A stretch of DNA of 64,000 nucleotides from Actinomycetes bacterium (lineage in GTDB: Bacteria; Actinomycetota; Acidimicrobiia; Acidimicrobiales; Palsa-688), in NCBI GenBank assembly GCA_021808665.1, contig JAKBBA010000003.1, forward strand, positions 1 to 64,000. The letters run 5' to 3'. Both the position numbers and the translations under genes were made by a program. Every line of letters starts with the position of its first letter. Position 1 is the stretch's first letter. The notes below the pieces were generated by a model that was not told where the DNA came from, did not search any database, and saw only the letters and a program-made list of their open reading frames with translations. Below are positions 26,047 through 34,869 of this stretch, in pieces.

Positions 26047-26169
26047 GAACCACTATCCCGCAAAACGGCGCCGGCTGGCCATATCACCGGGCGGTTCCCA
26101 GCCGACACGGAACTTGCGGTGGCCGAAGGGGCTGCTACCTACTCGCCGTGGCTTCGGCGATCGTCGCGT

Positions 26170-26820
26170 CTAGGTCTCGTCGAGCTCGTAGGCCGCGTCA
26201 CGGTGAGCCGCCCAAGACAGCGTCCCAAAGAGCGTGACCACGAAGATCGCCAAGGTCAGGATGTGCACGGATGTGCACCAAAGGCAGATGGCGTGGATCT
26301 CGAACAGCTCGTCGTAAACCAGCTTCAGCGCTGACGCTATGCCTACTACGCACCACGCAATCCTGGTCAAGTTCAGCCAGTGCAGGTCGCTGCGCCAAGC
26401 CCAAGGGGACTGCAAGACGAGCATGGCAGCAAAGAAGAAAAGCCCTAGCAGTGCTACGGGAATTCCGTATTGCACCGAGTAGACGCTCGTGGTCACCTTG
26501 AGGCAGTTGATGGCGCCGTTGGCGCTCCCCGCCGGACATGATAGCGACTTCGAGCCGGTGTAGTGCTCGTAGGTGAGATAAGCGGCTACCCCGAAGCCGA
26601 GAACTCCAAGGAGCATTCCCACCAGAGAGGGCCATCTTGGCCCGCCAGCCTCCCTCGTCGCTCTTACCCGGTCGTCAGCAGGCCGACCTTCTGGTGCTAC
26701 CTCCGGGGATGGGACGGGGTCGTCGACATGCCCGGAGGGCACCCTGATGGTCACGGCGGGGTCGTCGAGCGACCCGTAGGCTTGGCCTTCGGGGCCGCGC
26801 GACGGCCGGCTGGTTTGCAT
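26170..26820 (-). CDS. Vitamin K epoxide reductase (VKOR)-family protein
   Basis: A 216-residue membrane thiol oxidoreductase. A disordered N-terminus (1-60) precedes four or more membrane segments. The loop cysteines Cys95 and Cys106 (LSCPAGSANGAINCLKV) and the active CxxC Cys179/Cys182 (ICLWCTSVH) are all present. Bacterial VKOR reoxidizes a DsbA-like thioredoxin using quinone, replacing DsbB. The gene is 9 bases downstream of the DUF929 gene encoding an exported CxxC protein, its likely partner. Confidence 0.92.
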   Translation of the reverse strand: MQTSRPSRGPEGQAYGSLDDPAVTIRVPSGHVDDPVPSPEVAPEGRPADDRVRATREAGGPRWPSLVGMLLGVLGFGVAAYLTYEHYTGSKSLSCPAGSANGAINCLKVTTSVYSVQYGIPVALLGLFFFAAMLVLQSPWAWRSDLHWLNLTRIAWCVVGIASALKLVYDELFEIHAICLWCTSVHILTLAIFVVTLFGTLSWAAHRDAAYELDET

Positions 26821-26829
26821 AGGATTTGC

Positions 26830-27786
26830 CTAACCTGCGGAGCTCGAAGCGGAGTTGCCGCCGCTAGCTGTGGAATTGATCGGTGCCTGCACGTTGGAGA
26901 ATGCGGAGCAGACGGTGGAGGGCTTGTTGCCCGTTACGTCACATATGTACTTGGTCATGGCAGCCGCTGAAGCGTCGATGCTTGCTCCTACCGTGTTGTT
27001 GTTTGAACCCACTGTGCTCAAAATGGCCGAGAAACTCTTGTTGTACACGATTGAGTCGTCATATTGCGCGCTCAGCATGAGGTATTTCCCTGCAATGTCG
27101 ATGAACGGGTACGAGCCGCCTTGCCCCAGGTACTTGGTCTCGTTTGCAGTCCATATCGCCTGCTCGGATGCAGTTGGCTGTTCGAGGGTCTTGTAGGTGT
27201 TGGTCTCGTTTTCTACCGAGGTGAAAGTAAGGTACGGACTGGTGTAGGTCGAGCCATAGAAAGACCAGGTTCCGACGTCGCCGTCGGTGACAGCGGAGTG
27301 GGTCTGCTGGAGGTTGGTGAATGTCCCGAACTTCGACAGCGCTATTATCATCGGCCACCGCTCGGCTGCGCAAAACGGACAGAACTCGGCTCCGATATAG
27401 AGGAGCTCCGGTTTCCCGGCCGAGTTAAGGGGGCCGCTGATACCCGGAACCGCCGGGTAGAGGTTGCTGATCTTGCCGGCGGCGGCGGTCAGGACGCTGT
27501 TGGGCACGTTGGTTATCTTCGTAACGGCGGCCTGAGGGGCAGGCTCCCGCAGCGGCCCAGAATTAGAGTTGCTCGCGATCCCGACAATGACAAGGGCGGC
27601 CACGACGACGAGTACGGTCACGACGGCTGCTATCGCGAGGTTTCGGTTTCGTCTCGCAGCGGCTTGTCGGGCCTGGCGTCCGCTGGGTCCACGGCCCGCA
27701 GGGCCTGAACGATTGGCTTGGGGGCGGCCCTTTTGACCCGGTCTCGGCGGTACCGGAGTCGAGCGCCCAGAAGTGGTTGAACTCAC
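26830..27786 (-). CDS. DUF929-family exported thioredoxin-like protein
   Basis: A 318-residue protein with a basic N-terminus, one membrane segment (about 48-71) and an extracytoplasmic DUF929 domain. It carries the motif [18 protein letters not shown] with Cys136/Cys139 in a CPFC redox pair. The C-terminus is Ser/Ala/Asn-rich, with a second Cys pair ([12 protein letters not shown]) near 283-295. Together with the VKOR it should form an oxidative-folding couple in the cell envelope. GTG 27786 is 9 bases after TAGTAT, so the transcript may have little or no leader. Confidence 0.9.
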   Translation of the reverse strand: MSSTTSGRSTPVPPRPGQKGRPQANRSGPAGRGPSGRQARQAAARRNRNLAIAAVVTVLVVVAALVIVGIASNSNSGPLREPAPQAAVTKITNVPNSVLTAAAGKISNLYPAVPGISGPLNSAGKPELLYIGAEFCPFCAAERWPMIIALSKFGTFTNLQQTHSAVTDGDVGTWSFYGSTYTSPYLTFTSVENETNTYKTLEQPTASEQAIWTANETKYLGQGGSYPFIDIAGKYLMLSAQYDDSIVYNKSFSAILSTVGSNNNTVGASIDASAAAMTKYICDVTGNKPSTVCSAFSNVQAPINSTASGGNSASSSAG

Positions 27787-27882
27787 ACCCGCATACTAAG
27801 CCAAGCCGGGCCAAAGATGCTTTCGCCGTGACGGCCGAGTCCGGTCGCTCGAGTCGGGCTCGCCGGGCCGGATGTCGCTGGG

Positions 27883-28329
27883 TCAGAGAATGCGGTTGAT
27901 CAGATCGTCGCCCAGGCCGAAGCCGGCGCCGGTCGCTATGGCTCGGCCGAACCCACCGCCCATGAAGCGGCTCAGAAGACCGCCTGCCATTCCACCTATG
28001 GCCGGCTGTTGCATCTGGTAGGAGGGCTGCGGAGCGTAGGTCGGAGGGTAAGAAGGCTGCCCTGTGCCGTAGCCGGCTCCTGCAGATGGATCCGAAAGAT
28101 GGTTGACGGTGAAGTCGTGGACTGCCTGCATGAGCGACTGCATCTGAACGTGGTCGGACTGCACGGATAGTGCTATTGACTTTAGGTCGAGAAGCCACTC
28201 GCGTGCGTTGGCGTCGCCGGATGTAGCAGCGGCCTGAAGTTTCTGGGCGAGAGTGTCGATGGCTTGGGCGGTCGACTGCACTTCTTGTTCCAACTTGGAG
28301 TACTCGGCGTCTATCGTGTCCGGATTCAC
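27883..28329 (-). CDS. Hypothetical protein with Gly/Pro-rich C-terminus
   Basis: A 148-residue protein. The first 90 residues are helical and likely coiled (SKLEQEVQSTAQAIDTLAQKLQAAA, and LKSIALSVQSDHVQMQSLMQAVHDF). The C-terminus has a Pro/Tyr/Gln segment and ends with Gly-rich GGMAGGLLSRFMGGGFGRAIATGAGFG, a pattern of small DUF-type proteins with a hydrophobic tail. AAGGGAAGAAGG before GTG 28329 supports translation. No known function. Confidence 0.75.
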   Translation of the reverse strand: MNPDTIDAEYSKLEQEVQSTAQAIDTLAQKLQAAATSGDANAREWLLDLKSIALSVQSDHVQMQSLMQAVHDFTVNHLSDPSAGAGYGTGQPSYPPTYAPQPSYQMQQPAIGGMAGGLLSRFMGGGFGRAIATGAGFGLGDDLINRIL

Positions 28330-28478
28330 GGCCTTCTTCCCTTCTGTCTTGGCCTAATTCGTTTAGAGGTCTTATAGGGCTATGTGTTCGCGTCGCTGCA
28401 CCCGCAACCTTACCTGCAATTTTATGCTGTGCTGGAGGCGAGAAGTGGGATCCAGTGGGATCTGTTTCGCGTGCCGTT

Positions 28479-28838
28479 CTAGCTATCGGGGTCGCTCGGG
28501 TTGCCCGACTGGGGGGGTAGAAATTCGAACCAACCTTCTGGTAACTCGTAGGGGAACGCCGCCAGCACGTTGTCGTGGTCGCACAGGGAGCGTTCGAAGC
28601 ACTCCAGGAGCATCGTGGCTGGTTCGTGAAGGAGATCTTCGCTTTGGCGTCCGTCGTCGACCAGCGCCCTGAGGCGCTGGTCGAAGCGCCTCAGGGCGTC
28701 ATCCCAGATCCCAGCGAACTCGGCACCCTCGAGAGAACCGCCGGCCCACCACGTCACCAGACGATCGTGGAGCTCTTCAAGGCGAGAGTCGGTGTCGGCC
28801 CACGTCTCCCCGGCCAGTACCTCTGGGTGTTTGGTCAT
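28479..28838 (-). CDS. Hypothetical protein
   Basis: A 119-residue acidic protein, MTKHPEVLAGETWADTDSRLEELHDRLVTWWAGG..., with a conserved-looking WAGGSLEGAEFAGIWDDALRRFDQRL core and a proline-rich C-terminus. GGAGG 5 bases before ATG 28838 is an excellent ribosome site, so I chose this over the much longer frame to 29303, which runs antisense through another gene. I recognise no domain. Confidence 0.75.
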   Translation of the reverse strand: MTKHPEVLAGETWADTDSRLEELHDRLVTWWAGGSLEGAEFAGIWDDALRRFDQRLRALVDDGRQSEDLLHEPATMLLECFERSLCDHDNVLAAFPYELPEGWFEFLPPQSGNPSDPDS

Positions 28839-29010
28839 ACGTTCCTCCTGTTCGTTACCGCTAGTGTCGGGCCAGTACCGAATAGAGTTAAATGTCTGAT
28901 TAGTCGAGTTGTGGCGATCCCAGAAGGTAGGGGTGTTCCAAGAGATGACAAGATAGACATGTCCGACCGTTGGAAGGTCCCGGCGGACCTGCCGGGAGGC
29001 GATCTGAGAC

Positions 29011-29493
29011 ATGGATGCCAAAGTACTGTTGTGCGACTTCGCCGAGGTGAGCGGGGGAAAGCTCTTCATAAGCGGCGCGGGAATCTCCATGCTCGCCAGC
29101 AACACCGACACCCCTCCATACCCGGTGAACATCTTCTTGGCCGTCCTGGTCTCCATAGCGTGGACCGAAACCGACTCGAAGCACTTGATGACCGTCGAGC
29201 TCGTGTCGGAGGCTGACGGTTCGCAGCGTAGGGTCTTACTAAGTGACCAGTTGCCCGAGGAAGCCGACCCGGCGGATAGGGGCATGATCGCAGTAGTGTT
29301 CACAGCGGTACGGATGCCGACGATGATCGACGGCGACGAGTCGGCGATGCCTCTGGCGATACCACTCTTCGGTCTTCCTCTGCCTGCGCCAGGCCCTTAC
29401 TTCTTCAGCGTTCGAATTGACGGGAGGGAGATGGATAGGGCGTCGTTTCGGCTGGTCTCCAGGGAACAGATGCAAGCCCAGCTCGGTGGTTGA
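29011..29493 (+). CDS. DUF6941-like protein
   Basis: A 160-residue protein opening MDAKVLLCDFAEVSGGKLFISGAGISMLA, with LAVLVSIAWTETDSKHLMTVELVSEADG, the pattern of the DUF6941 group (a small beta-rich family of unknown function). The C-terminal GPYFFSVRIDGREMDRASFRLVSREQ fits the same family. GGGAGG lies 11 bases before ATG 29011. A strong hairpin follows the gene (29549-29573). Confidence 0.8.
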   Translation: MDAKVLLCDFAEVSGGKLFISGAGISMLASNTDTPPYPVNIFLAVLVSIAWTETDSKHLMTVELVSEADGSQRRVLLSDQLPEEADPADRGMIAVVFTAVRMPTMIDGDESAMPLAIPLFGLPLPAPGPYFFSVRIDGREMDRASFRLVSREQMQAQLGG

Positions 29494-29548
29494 GTCAAGC
29501 GACGCTCCAGTTGCGGCAGCATCATGGCCGCACAGGACTTGGTGAAGG

Positions 29549-29573
29549 GATCTGCGTTCCGCGAACGCAGATC
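29549..29573 (+). terminator. Hairpin terminator after the DUF6941-like gene
   Basis: GATCTGCGTTC and GAACGCAGATC form a perfect 11-bp stem with a CGC loop, 56 bases after the stop codon at 29493. There is no long T run, so termination may be partial or protein-aided. A 99-codon frame (29524-29823) that crosses the hairpin is therefore unlikely to be a gene; the rest of the gap up to 29755 holds nothing I recognise. Confidence 0.65.
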
Positions 29574-29755
29574 AAGTTCGCCTGGCGGCCGACCGAATCT
29601 CCAACGTGTAGCTGTGGGATCTCCCGATGGCTGCGGGGAACTGTTAGACGCAGCTCAGGACAGTTTCATGCAAGACGCTGTAAATTTGATATGGGAGAAC
29701 GCTTCAACGCCCCTTTTCGGCCTCCCTCTCTTACGATCGATGGCAGGTGATCGAG

Positions 29756-30244
29756 ATGTTCGAATTCGCATTCTTGGCTTGGGCAGCGATGAGCTTCGCC
29801 GGCTGGGCGGTTGGACGAGGTAAAGGTCGCCCTTTAGAGGGTTTGGTGCTTGGACTGGTGCTCGGTGCGGTAGGGGTCGTCATCATCGCCCTGATGCGTC
29901 CGAGACCCGGGTACGGTTCCCGGTCGATCAGAGGACCCTACGGCCCGGGAGGCCAAATTGGCGGATATCCTGGCTACGGAGGGTACGGTCAGGGCGGTTT
30001 CCCGCCGGCAGCTGGAGATCCTTACTCGCGGCCCTACCAGTACGGGTATGACCAGGGCGCTCAAGTGTCTCCAACGGCCGCCACCGGTGAGGGTTTCCCC
30101 GGCCCTACCTACGACGTTTCGTCGGCTCCCGCTTGGCGTCCTGATCCTTCCGGGCGCTGGGAATACCGCTGGTGGGACGGCCACGACTACACCTCGTATG
30201 TTTCTCGAGGAGGCGTTCCCTACACTGACTCTTTACCTATTTGA
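29756..30244 (+). CDS. DUF2510-domain membrane protein
   Basis: A protein of about 162 residues. An N-terminal membrane hairpin (MFEFAFLAWAAMSFAGWAVG and EGLVLGLVLGAVGVVIIALM) is followed by a Gly/Tyr/Pro-rich flexible region (YGGYGQGG) and a C-terminal DUF2510 motif (APAWRPDPSGRWEYRWWDGHDYTSYV). DUF2510 is common in actinobacterial membrane proteins, role unknown. ATG 29756 has AGGTGA 5 bases upstream and is preferred to GTG 29747. Confidence 0.82.
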   Translation: MFEFAFLAWAAMSFAGWAVGRGKGRPLEGLVLGLVLGAVGVVIIALMRPRPGYGSRSIRGPYGPGGQIGGYPGYGGYGQGGFPPAAGDPYSRPYQYGYDQGAQVSPTAATGEGFPGPTYDVSSAPAWRPDPSGRWEYRWWDGHDYTSYVSRGGVPYTDSLPI

Positions 30245-30250
30245 CCTATA

Positions 30251-30293
30251 GCGGCCTAGCCGTAGCCGCCAGTGGCGGCTACGGCTAGGCCGC
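30251..30293. terminator. Bidirectional terminator, 20-bp perfect stem
   Basis: GCGGCCTAGCCGTAGCCGCC and its exact reverse complement flank a 3-base loop (AGT). It lies between the 3' ends of convergent genes (30244 plus, 30309 minus), so it can serve both. Neither flank has a long T run. Confidence 0.85.
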
Positions 30294-30308
30294 TTGCTTC
30301 TGAACTTA

Positions 30309-31712
30309 TTACCACTGCGGCCAGCCCGAGGGCAGGATCCCAGTGGGTGGATTGTTCTGAAGAATTCCGCTTGGAGCGCCGAGCGACGCTAGGAGAGCTG
30401 AGAAGTTGTAGCCGAACGCCGTCGAGTTGGCGCCGCTGAACTGACCGGCGCCGTAGGCCATCGTCGCTCCGATGCCACCGTCGGCCCATCCGGTCTCCAT
30501 CCCGGCCGGTCCCTCGTAGAGAGTCCCGAGCACCGTGGCGGGGGTGACAGTCTCTCCGACACTGACAGAGGGGTAGATGTCCTCGGCGGCGTACACGGTA
30601 AGGCCTGCGGCCGGCCCACTTGTCAACCTGTACGAGATGAAGGTGCCGCCGGGCCACCCCCCGTTGGATGTGGAGAGGACTACGCCATCGCCGAGGGCGT
30701 AGATCGGCCCGTAGCCGCTGTAGTCGACGCCTTGGTCGACTCGCTCGGGATGGAGCAGCGAGACTGAGCGGAGTGGGTTTGCGTAACCGCTCGCTCCGCC
30801 GGGTGTTGGCGGGGGACCTGCCGAGATCGTCGTCGGAGGGCTATGTGGCGGCGGGTTGGTGGTGGTGGTCGTGGTCGCTTCGGCTGTACTAGGAGGTTCA
30901 GCGACAGGAGGGCCGCTCGTAGCTGCCACCCGGGGTTGTACGGGGGGAGCCTGAACGGTGGCAACGCTTGCCGCTAAGGCCTTCTCTGCTGCCTGCTGAG
31001 CGGCTTGCTGTTGGGCTTGGGCCGCTGCAAGAAGTTGGGCAAGGTTCCCTTTCACCTGGTTGAGGGTCGCCTCGTCGGTTGCCAGGGCTTGCAGCGCTGC
31101 CTGCCTTTGTGCTCCGAGGGTCGCGACAGTCTTCTGCGCCTCGCTGGAGAGGTTCTCGGTGGCTGTGGTGGTCGTCGCTACGAGTTTCGCGTCGACAGCG
31201 TAGCTTTGGATCGCCTGTGTCACGTTCAAGCCGGCCACTTTCACGTATTCGCCTTCTACCATCGCTGAGTCTGCCGTGCTCACGAGGGAAGACCCTTTTG
31301 CTGAGCGTCCAGCCTGGGGATCTGGGCCGTCGACGTACTCCTGAACTGCCAACTTGCGCAGGTTCGCTGCCGCTACCGCTTCGTTCGTTTGTAGCACTAC
31401 AAGTTGCTGCTTGTCTTCGGCCAGCTTTTGCTGTAGCGAAGTCAGCTGAGCTTGAGTTGCATTGGTTCGGCCTACGAGCTGTTGGAGAGCGGTGCCCTCG
31501 CCGGCGATCTTCGCCTCGATCTGGGCGATCTGCGACTGATCCGAGGTCACGCTGCTCGCCGACGCTGGCCGGGCTGTCGCAGCTGTAATAGCGAAGACCG
31601 TGGCTGCCGCTATGGAGGCGACGACTACCCTGGGGCCACCAGTGCACAGGTGGGCGGCTCGAGCGCACCAGGGGGGAAGTTTTCGACTCGACCAGGCTTT
31701 GGACACCACCAT
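30309..31712 (-). CDS. Secreted coiled-coil protein with M23-like C-terminal domain
   Basis: A 467-residue secreted protein. A signal peptide (VVVASIAAATVFAITAATARPASASS) is followed by long helices that should form coiled coils (about 55-130 and 170-260, with QAQQQAAQQAAEKAL), then a Pro/Thr linker (TTTTTTNPPPHSPP) and a C-terminal domain from about residue 320. That domain (DQGVDYSGYGPIYALGDGVVLS, GYNFSALLASLGAP) has the layout of M23-type peptidoglycan endopeptidase-like domains, but the canonical HxH zinc motif is not evident, so it may be inactive or only wall-binding. The start at 31712 was chosen because the signal peptide begins soon after. Confidence 0.78.
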   Translation of the reverse strand: MVVSKAWSSRKLPPWCARAAHLCTGGPRVVVASIAAATVFAITAATARPASASSVTSDQSQIAQIEAKIAGEGTALQQLVGRTNATQAQLTSLQQKLAEDKQQLVVLQTNEAVAAANLRKLAVQEYVDGPDPQAGRSAKGSSLVSTADSAMVEGEYVKVAGLNVTQAIQSYAVDAKLVATTTTATENLSSEAQKTVATLGAQRQAALQALATDEATLNQVKGNLAQLLAAAQAQQQAAQQAAEKALAASVATVQAPPVQPRVAATSGPPVAEPPSTAEATTTTTTNPPPHSPPTTISAGPPPTPGGASGYANPLRSVSLLHPERVDQGVDYSGYGPIYALGDGVVLSTSNGGWPGGTFISYRLTSGPAAGLTVYAAEDIYPSVSVGETVTPATVLGTLYEGPAGMETGWADGGIGATMAYGAGQFSGANSTAFGYNFSALLASLGAPSGILQNNPPTGILPSGWPQW

Positions 31713-31860
31713 GTAAACCTGTGAGGCTCCTGTGTTAGCTGGGCTACAGTGGACTGTTAGGAAGGCTTTGGGGACGCGCACTACCTCGCCTGGGCGTTTG
31801 TCGGGTAGCCGCTATGGAGAAGAACGGACCGAATAAATGTAGCAGGGTGCGCCTTCGCTG

Positions 31861-32298
31861 TCACTGCTCACGGTGGGCGAGGCGCCTTCCGGTTATCCTC
31901 TGAGCGACGATCTCGACCCAGTGCGTCCGTTCGCCTGGTACGGCGGTTTGTACTGAAAGGTGGCGGAGCGCTTCGGAGCGGTCGTCTAGGGCGGAGCTGA
32001 TGTCGTTGGCAGTGCCTGTCACCACGACGCTCCAACCGTCGCCGGTTACGGGGTCGACGTTATCAATTTCGAATGCGACTCTGGCTAGGTCTGACCCTGC
32101 GAGCTTTGTCCCCTCGTTACTCATGAACACAACGCAGTCGTCGGCGAAGCGGTAGTTCACGGGGAATATCATCGGCTGCCCCCCTGTCGCCACGGCGATA
32201 CGGCCGAACGCGTTCGATTCGAGCAGAGCCCGGCATTCGTCCTCGCTGATCTCGTCGTAGACGACCAAAGTCTTTGAGTTGCCCGCTTCAGGTGTCAT
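31861..32298 (-). CDS. Pyridoxamine 5'-phosphate oxidase-family (split-barrel flavin) protein
   Basis: A 145-residue PPOX-type protein. The LLESNAFGRIAVATGGQPMIFPVNYRFADDCVVFMSNEGTKLAG segment is the FMN/F420-binding split barrel of this family; Arg and Ser residues for phosphate contact can be seen. VAFEIDNVDPVTGDGWSVVVTGTA completes the fold. AGGAG lies 7 bases before the ATG. The substrate is unknown; many such proteins use F420 or bind haem. Confidence 0.88.
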   Translation of the reverse strand: MTPEAGNSKTLVVYDEISEDECRALLESNAFGRIAVATGGQPMIFPVNYRFADDCVVFMSNEGTKLAGSDLARVAFEIDNVDPVTGDGWSVVVTGTANDISSALDDRSEALRHLSVQTAVPGERTHWVEIVAQRITGRRLAHREQ

Positions 32299-32392
32299 GG
32301 TCTAGCTCCTGTGATCTCGTCGTTTGGTCAGCTTGTCAGTTCCGAGGGTCCCTTAGTAGAGACGAAAGTCCCAAGGGGGTAGATTCGAGGTT

Positions 32393-33412
32393 GTGGAGGC
32401 CAAGACTTGGATCGGTGGGCCAGTAGGCGACGCAGCCCTCACTTTTTCCTGGGTGCCGTTGGCTCTCGCTGGCCACTTCAGCGAAGGGCACCACCGGGTT
32501 CTTGGCTTGCTGGTTGCCTGCGTAATGTTCTTGTCCTTCGCCCATCAGCCCCTTACCCTGCCTTTCGTCTACGCAAGTCCCTGGCGCTTGAGCAGCCACC
32601 GGCGGCTTTTTCTACTGTCCCCCGCCATCGCCATAGTAGTCGTATCGGTCTTCGCCACGGTAAGCCCTGTAGTCGTAGCGGTCGTAGGTGGCCTGTGGAA
32701 CGCCGAGCACACCTTGATGCAGCGTTACGGGATCATGCGCATCTACGGTCGAAAGCTGGGCGACAGCCAGGCTAGGACCGAAAAAGCAATGGTGTTGGTC
32801 TGGTTTTTGGTCCCTCTACTATACTTGGTAGCACATAAAGATATTACGCGCACTGTCAATAAATTTGGTGTTATAACGGTGGCTGGTAACGCCGTCAGGA
32901 TCCTTGCCGGAATGGCGACGGAGGCAACGGTCGCACTTCCGCTCGTGGCAGTGGCGGCTTGCTACCTCGCGGCCCGCTGGTTGGCCGGTGAGGTTCGTTT
33001 TGGGCGCCGTAACCCTGGCAAGTGGCTCTATGTCGTCTCGACGGCCGCCTTGTTCGCCGTGGCGATGGCTGATCCGATCGCTGGGCTTGTGGGATTCGTG
33101 GGATCCCATTCGATTGAGTACCTCGTCATTGTCAACCGGTCTGTTGCAGGTGAAGCCCGCCATCCTGGTCGACTGGGTGATATCGCCCGGATGCCCGGCG
33201 GGCGGAGCTTGTTCTTCTTGGTCTACTTCGCAGCGATCAGTGCGGCTTTTGCGCTGCTTTACTACGTCGTGCCAGGCACGGTCTTCCTCGTAGCCGTGCT
33301 AAGCGTGGGGGCTCTTCACTTTTTCTACGACTCGTTCATATGGAAGCTGCGTAACCCAGAGGTATCTGCATCACTGGCTGGTATGCCTTCCCGGCATGTG
33401 ACGGCCGCCTGA
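32393..33412 (+). CDS. Polytopic membrane protein of unknown function
   Basis: A 339-residue membrane protein with about eight hydrophobic segments (LGLLVACVMFLSFA, FLLSPAIAIVVVSVFATVSPVVVAVVG, LVWFLVPLLYLVA and others) and a Cys-poor composition. His-containing stretches (GHFSEGHHRVLG, FAHQPL, NAEHTLMQRYG, GSHSIEYLV) are spread through the chain and could bind metal or haem. No family is recognised. The GTG start has only GAGG close upstream. Confidence 0.7.
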   Translation: MEAKTWIGGPVGDAALTFSWVPLALAGHFSEGHHRVLGLLVACVMFLSFAHQPLTLPFVYASPWRLSSHRRLFLLSPAIAIVVVSVFATVSPVVVAVVGGLWNAEHTLMQRYGIMRIYGRKLGDSQARTEKAMVLVWFLVPLLYLVAHKDITRTVNKFGVITVAGNAVRILAGMATEATVALPLVAVAACYLAARWLAGEVRFGRRNPGKWLYVVSTAALFAVAMADPIAGLVGFVGSHSIEYLVIVNRSVAGEARHPGRLGDIARMPGGRSLFFLVYFAAISAAFALLYYVVPGTVFLVAVLSVGALHFFYDSFIWKLRNPEVSASLAGMPSRHVTAA

Positions 33413-33450
33413 CATCAGCAGCCAGACCGGCTAGCTGTAGCCGTCACCAC

Positions 33451-34869
33451 TTATCGGGAGGTTCCGAGTCCCTCGACGGCGGAACGGAAGGTGTCGCCAC
33501 GCTGCTTGTAGTTACTGAAACGACCGAAGCTTGCAGCCGCCGGCGACAGCAGCACTACTGTGCCTGGCTTCGCCCACTTAGAGGCCTTGAAGACAGCTTC
33601 GTCGATGTCGCGACACGCCACTCCAGTGCCACCCCTGGATAGGACCTCCCTAAGTATCCGGTCACCGCTGTCGGGCACAGTGAAGACCATGGAGGCCTGG
33701 CCACGTGCTGCGAGATGCTCCGCAAGCGGCGAGTAGTCGATATCACGGTCGAAGCCTCCCGCTATGAGAGCGAGCGGCCTGTCAGCGAAAACGTCGGTCG
33801 CTGCGATCGTCGGCAGGACGTTCGTGGAGAGGGAATCATCGACGTACTCGACTCCGTCGTGAACTCGAATTGTCTGTAGTCGGTGGGGGAGTCCATGGAA
33901 GCCGGTGGCTGCTTCGGCGAGCCGATCAGGATCTGCTGCTTCCACTATGCCGATCTCTTCGAGGCATGCCGCAGCGATGAGAGCGTTCAACGCGTTGTGA
34001 CGTCCTCTCAGGCCTAGAGCCTCCACCCAGGCCGGCAATCGCGGCCCTGGGACACCACCGACTGCGACGCCAGGGTATCGTACCCATCTCGGCCCTGGAC
34101 GTAGCCATTCCTCACGCTCCACCAGGCGGTCGTCGTCCCCGTTGGCCACTACGATCCGCCCGCCCCGTCGCCCGCAGATCGACAGCTTGTCGCGGTAGTA
34201 GGCGTCAACAGACCCGTGCCAATCCAAATGGTCCGGATGTAGCGACGTTACAGCCACGACCGCTGGTGACGACCACAAGTCGGTCGCCTGGAAGCTGGAC
34301 ACTTCCACTATCCAAAGCCCGTCCAGGCCTGGTCCGTGGATGGTGCTCAGACCGCTCCTGGCAAGCGGCGAACCAGGTGAGGCGCTCTGCCCGGTGATCG
34401 GCTCGAGGTCGGGGAGTCTGTCGGACGGGTCCCAGGGAACCATGCCGAGGTTGCCTCCGACAAAGCAAGTCCGCCCGAAAGCTGACGCTAGGTGCCCGGC
34501 CACTGAAGTCGTGGTCGACTTGCCTTTTGTGCCGGTGATGCCGATTACGTTGGCGGGGCCGACCTCCTCCAACCAAAGCCCCATTCCACCCACGACCGCC
34601 ACGCCTTTGGCTTCGAGGCGCTTCACGCCTTCGCCGTGACGGGACACCCCCGGCGATTTGATTACCACGTCGCAACGCAGCAGCGCATCCAGGCCCCCGT
34701 CAGCTGTTCCGAGCACCCAAGGTTCGTTCGGGTGGTCGTCGACTACGACGAAAGGGTCGACGTCGCCCGCTTGCAAGCGGCGAATGGTTGCCCGACCTTC
34801 GGAGCCGACCCCCCAGACGCCGATCCGGTGGCCAGGAAGGTCAGACCAGCGTAGCGGGTGTGAGGTCAT
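33451..34869 (-). CDS. murD2: MurD2-type UDP-MurNAc-L-alanine--L-glutamate ligase
   Basis: A 472-residue Mur ligase. The N-terminal Rossmann-like domain is followed by the P-loop GITGTKGKSTTT (110-121), then HPDHLDWHG and a C-terminal ligase domain (YVDDSLSTNVLPTIAATDVF, NYKQRGDTF). It overlaps the murL gene by 29 bases, and that pairing identifies it: in Xanthomonas the MurD2 of such a pair adds L-Glu, which MurL then epimerizes to D-Glu. By sequence alone it would only be called MurD-like. Its substrate specificity is inferred, not shown. GT51 and murL lie upstream in one operon. Confidence 0.82.
   Translation of the reverse strand: MTSHPLRWSDLPGHRIGVWGVGSEGRATIRRLQAGDVDPFVVVDDHPNEPWVLGTADGGLDALLRCDVVIKSPGVSRHGEGVKRLEAKGVAVVGGMGLWLEEVGPANVIGITGTKGKSTTTSVAGHLASAFGRTCFVGGNLGMVPWDPSDRLPDLEPITGQSASPGSPLARSGLSTIHGPGLDGLWIVEVSSFQATDLWSSPAVVAVTSLHPDHLDWHGSVDAYYRDKLSICGRRGGRIVVANGDDDRLVEREEWLRPGPRWVRYPGVAVGGVPGPRLPAWVEALGLRGRHNALNALIAAACLEEIGIVEAADPDRLAEAATGFHGLPHRLQTIRVHDGVEYVDDSLSTNVLPTIAATDVFADRPLALIAGGFDRDIDYSPLAEHLAARGQASMVFTVPDSGDRILREVLSRGGTGVACRDIDEAVFKASKWAKPGTVVLLSPAAASFGRFSNYKQRGDTFRSAVEGLGTSR

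Noticed and set aside
28839..29303. Upstream extension of the 119-residue hypothetical protein
   Set aside because: A perfect ribosome site marks the start at 28838, and the extension lies antisense to the DUF6941-like gene.
29524..29823. Plus-strand frame of 99 codons
   Set aside because: It runs through the strong hairpin at 29549-29573 and into the DUF2510 gene in another frame, with no ribosome site.
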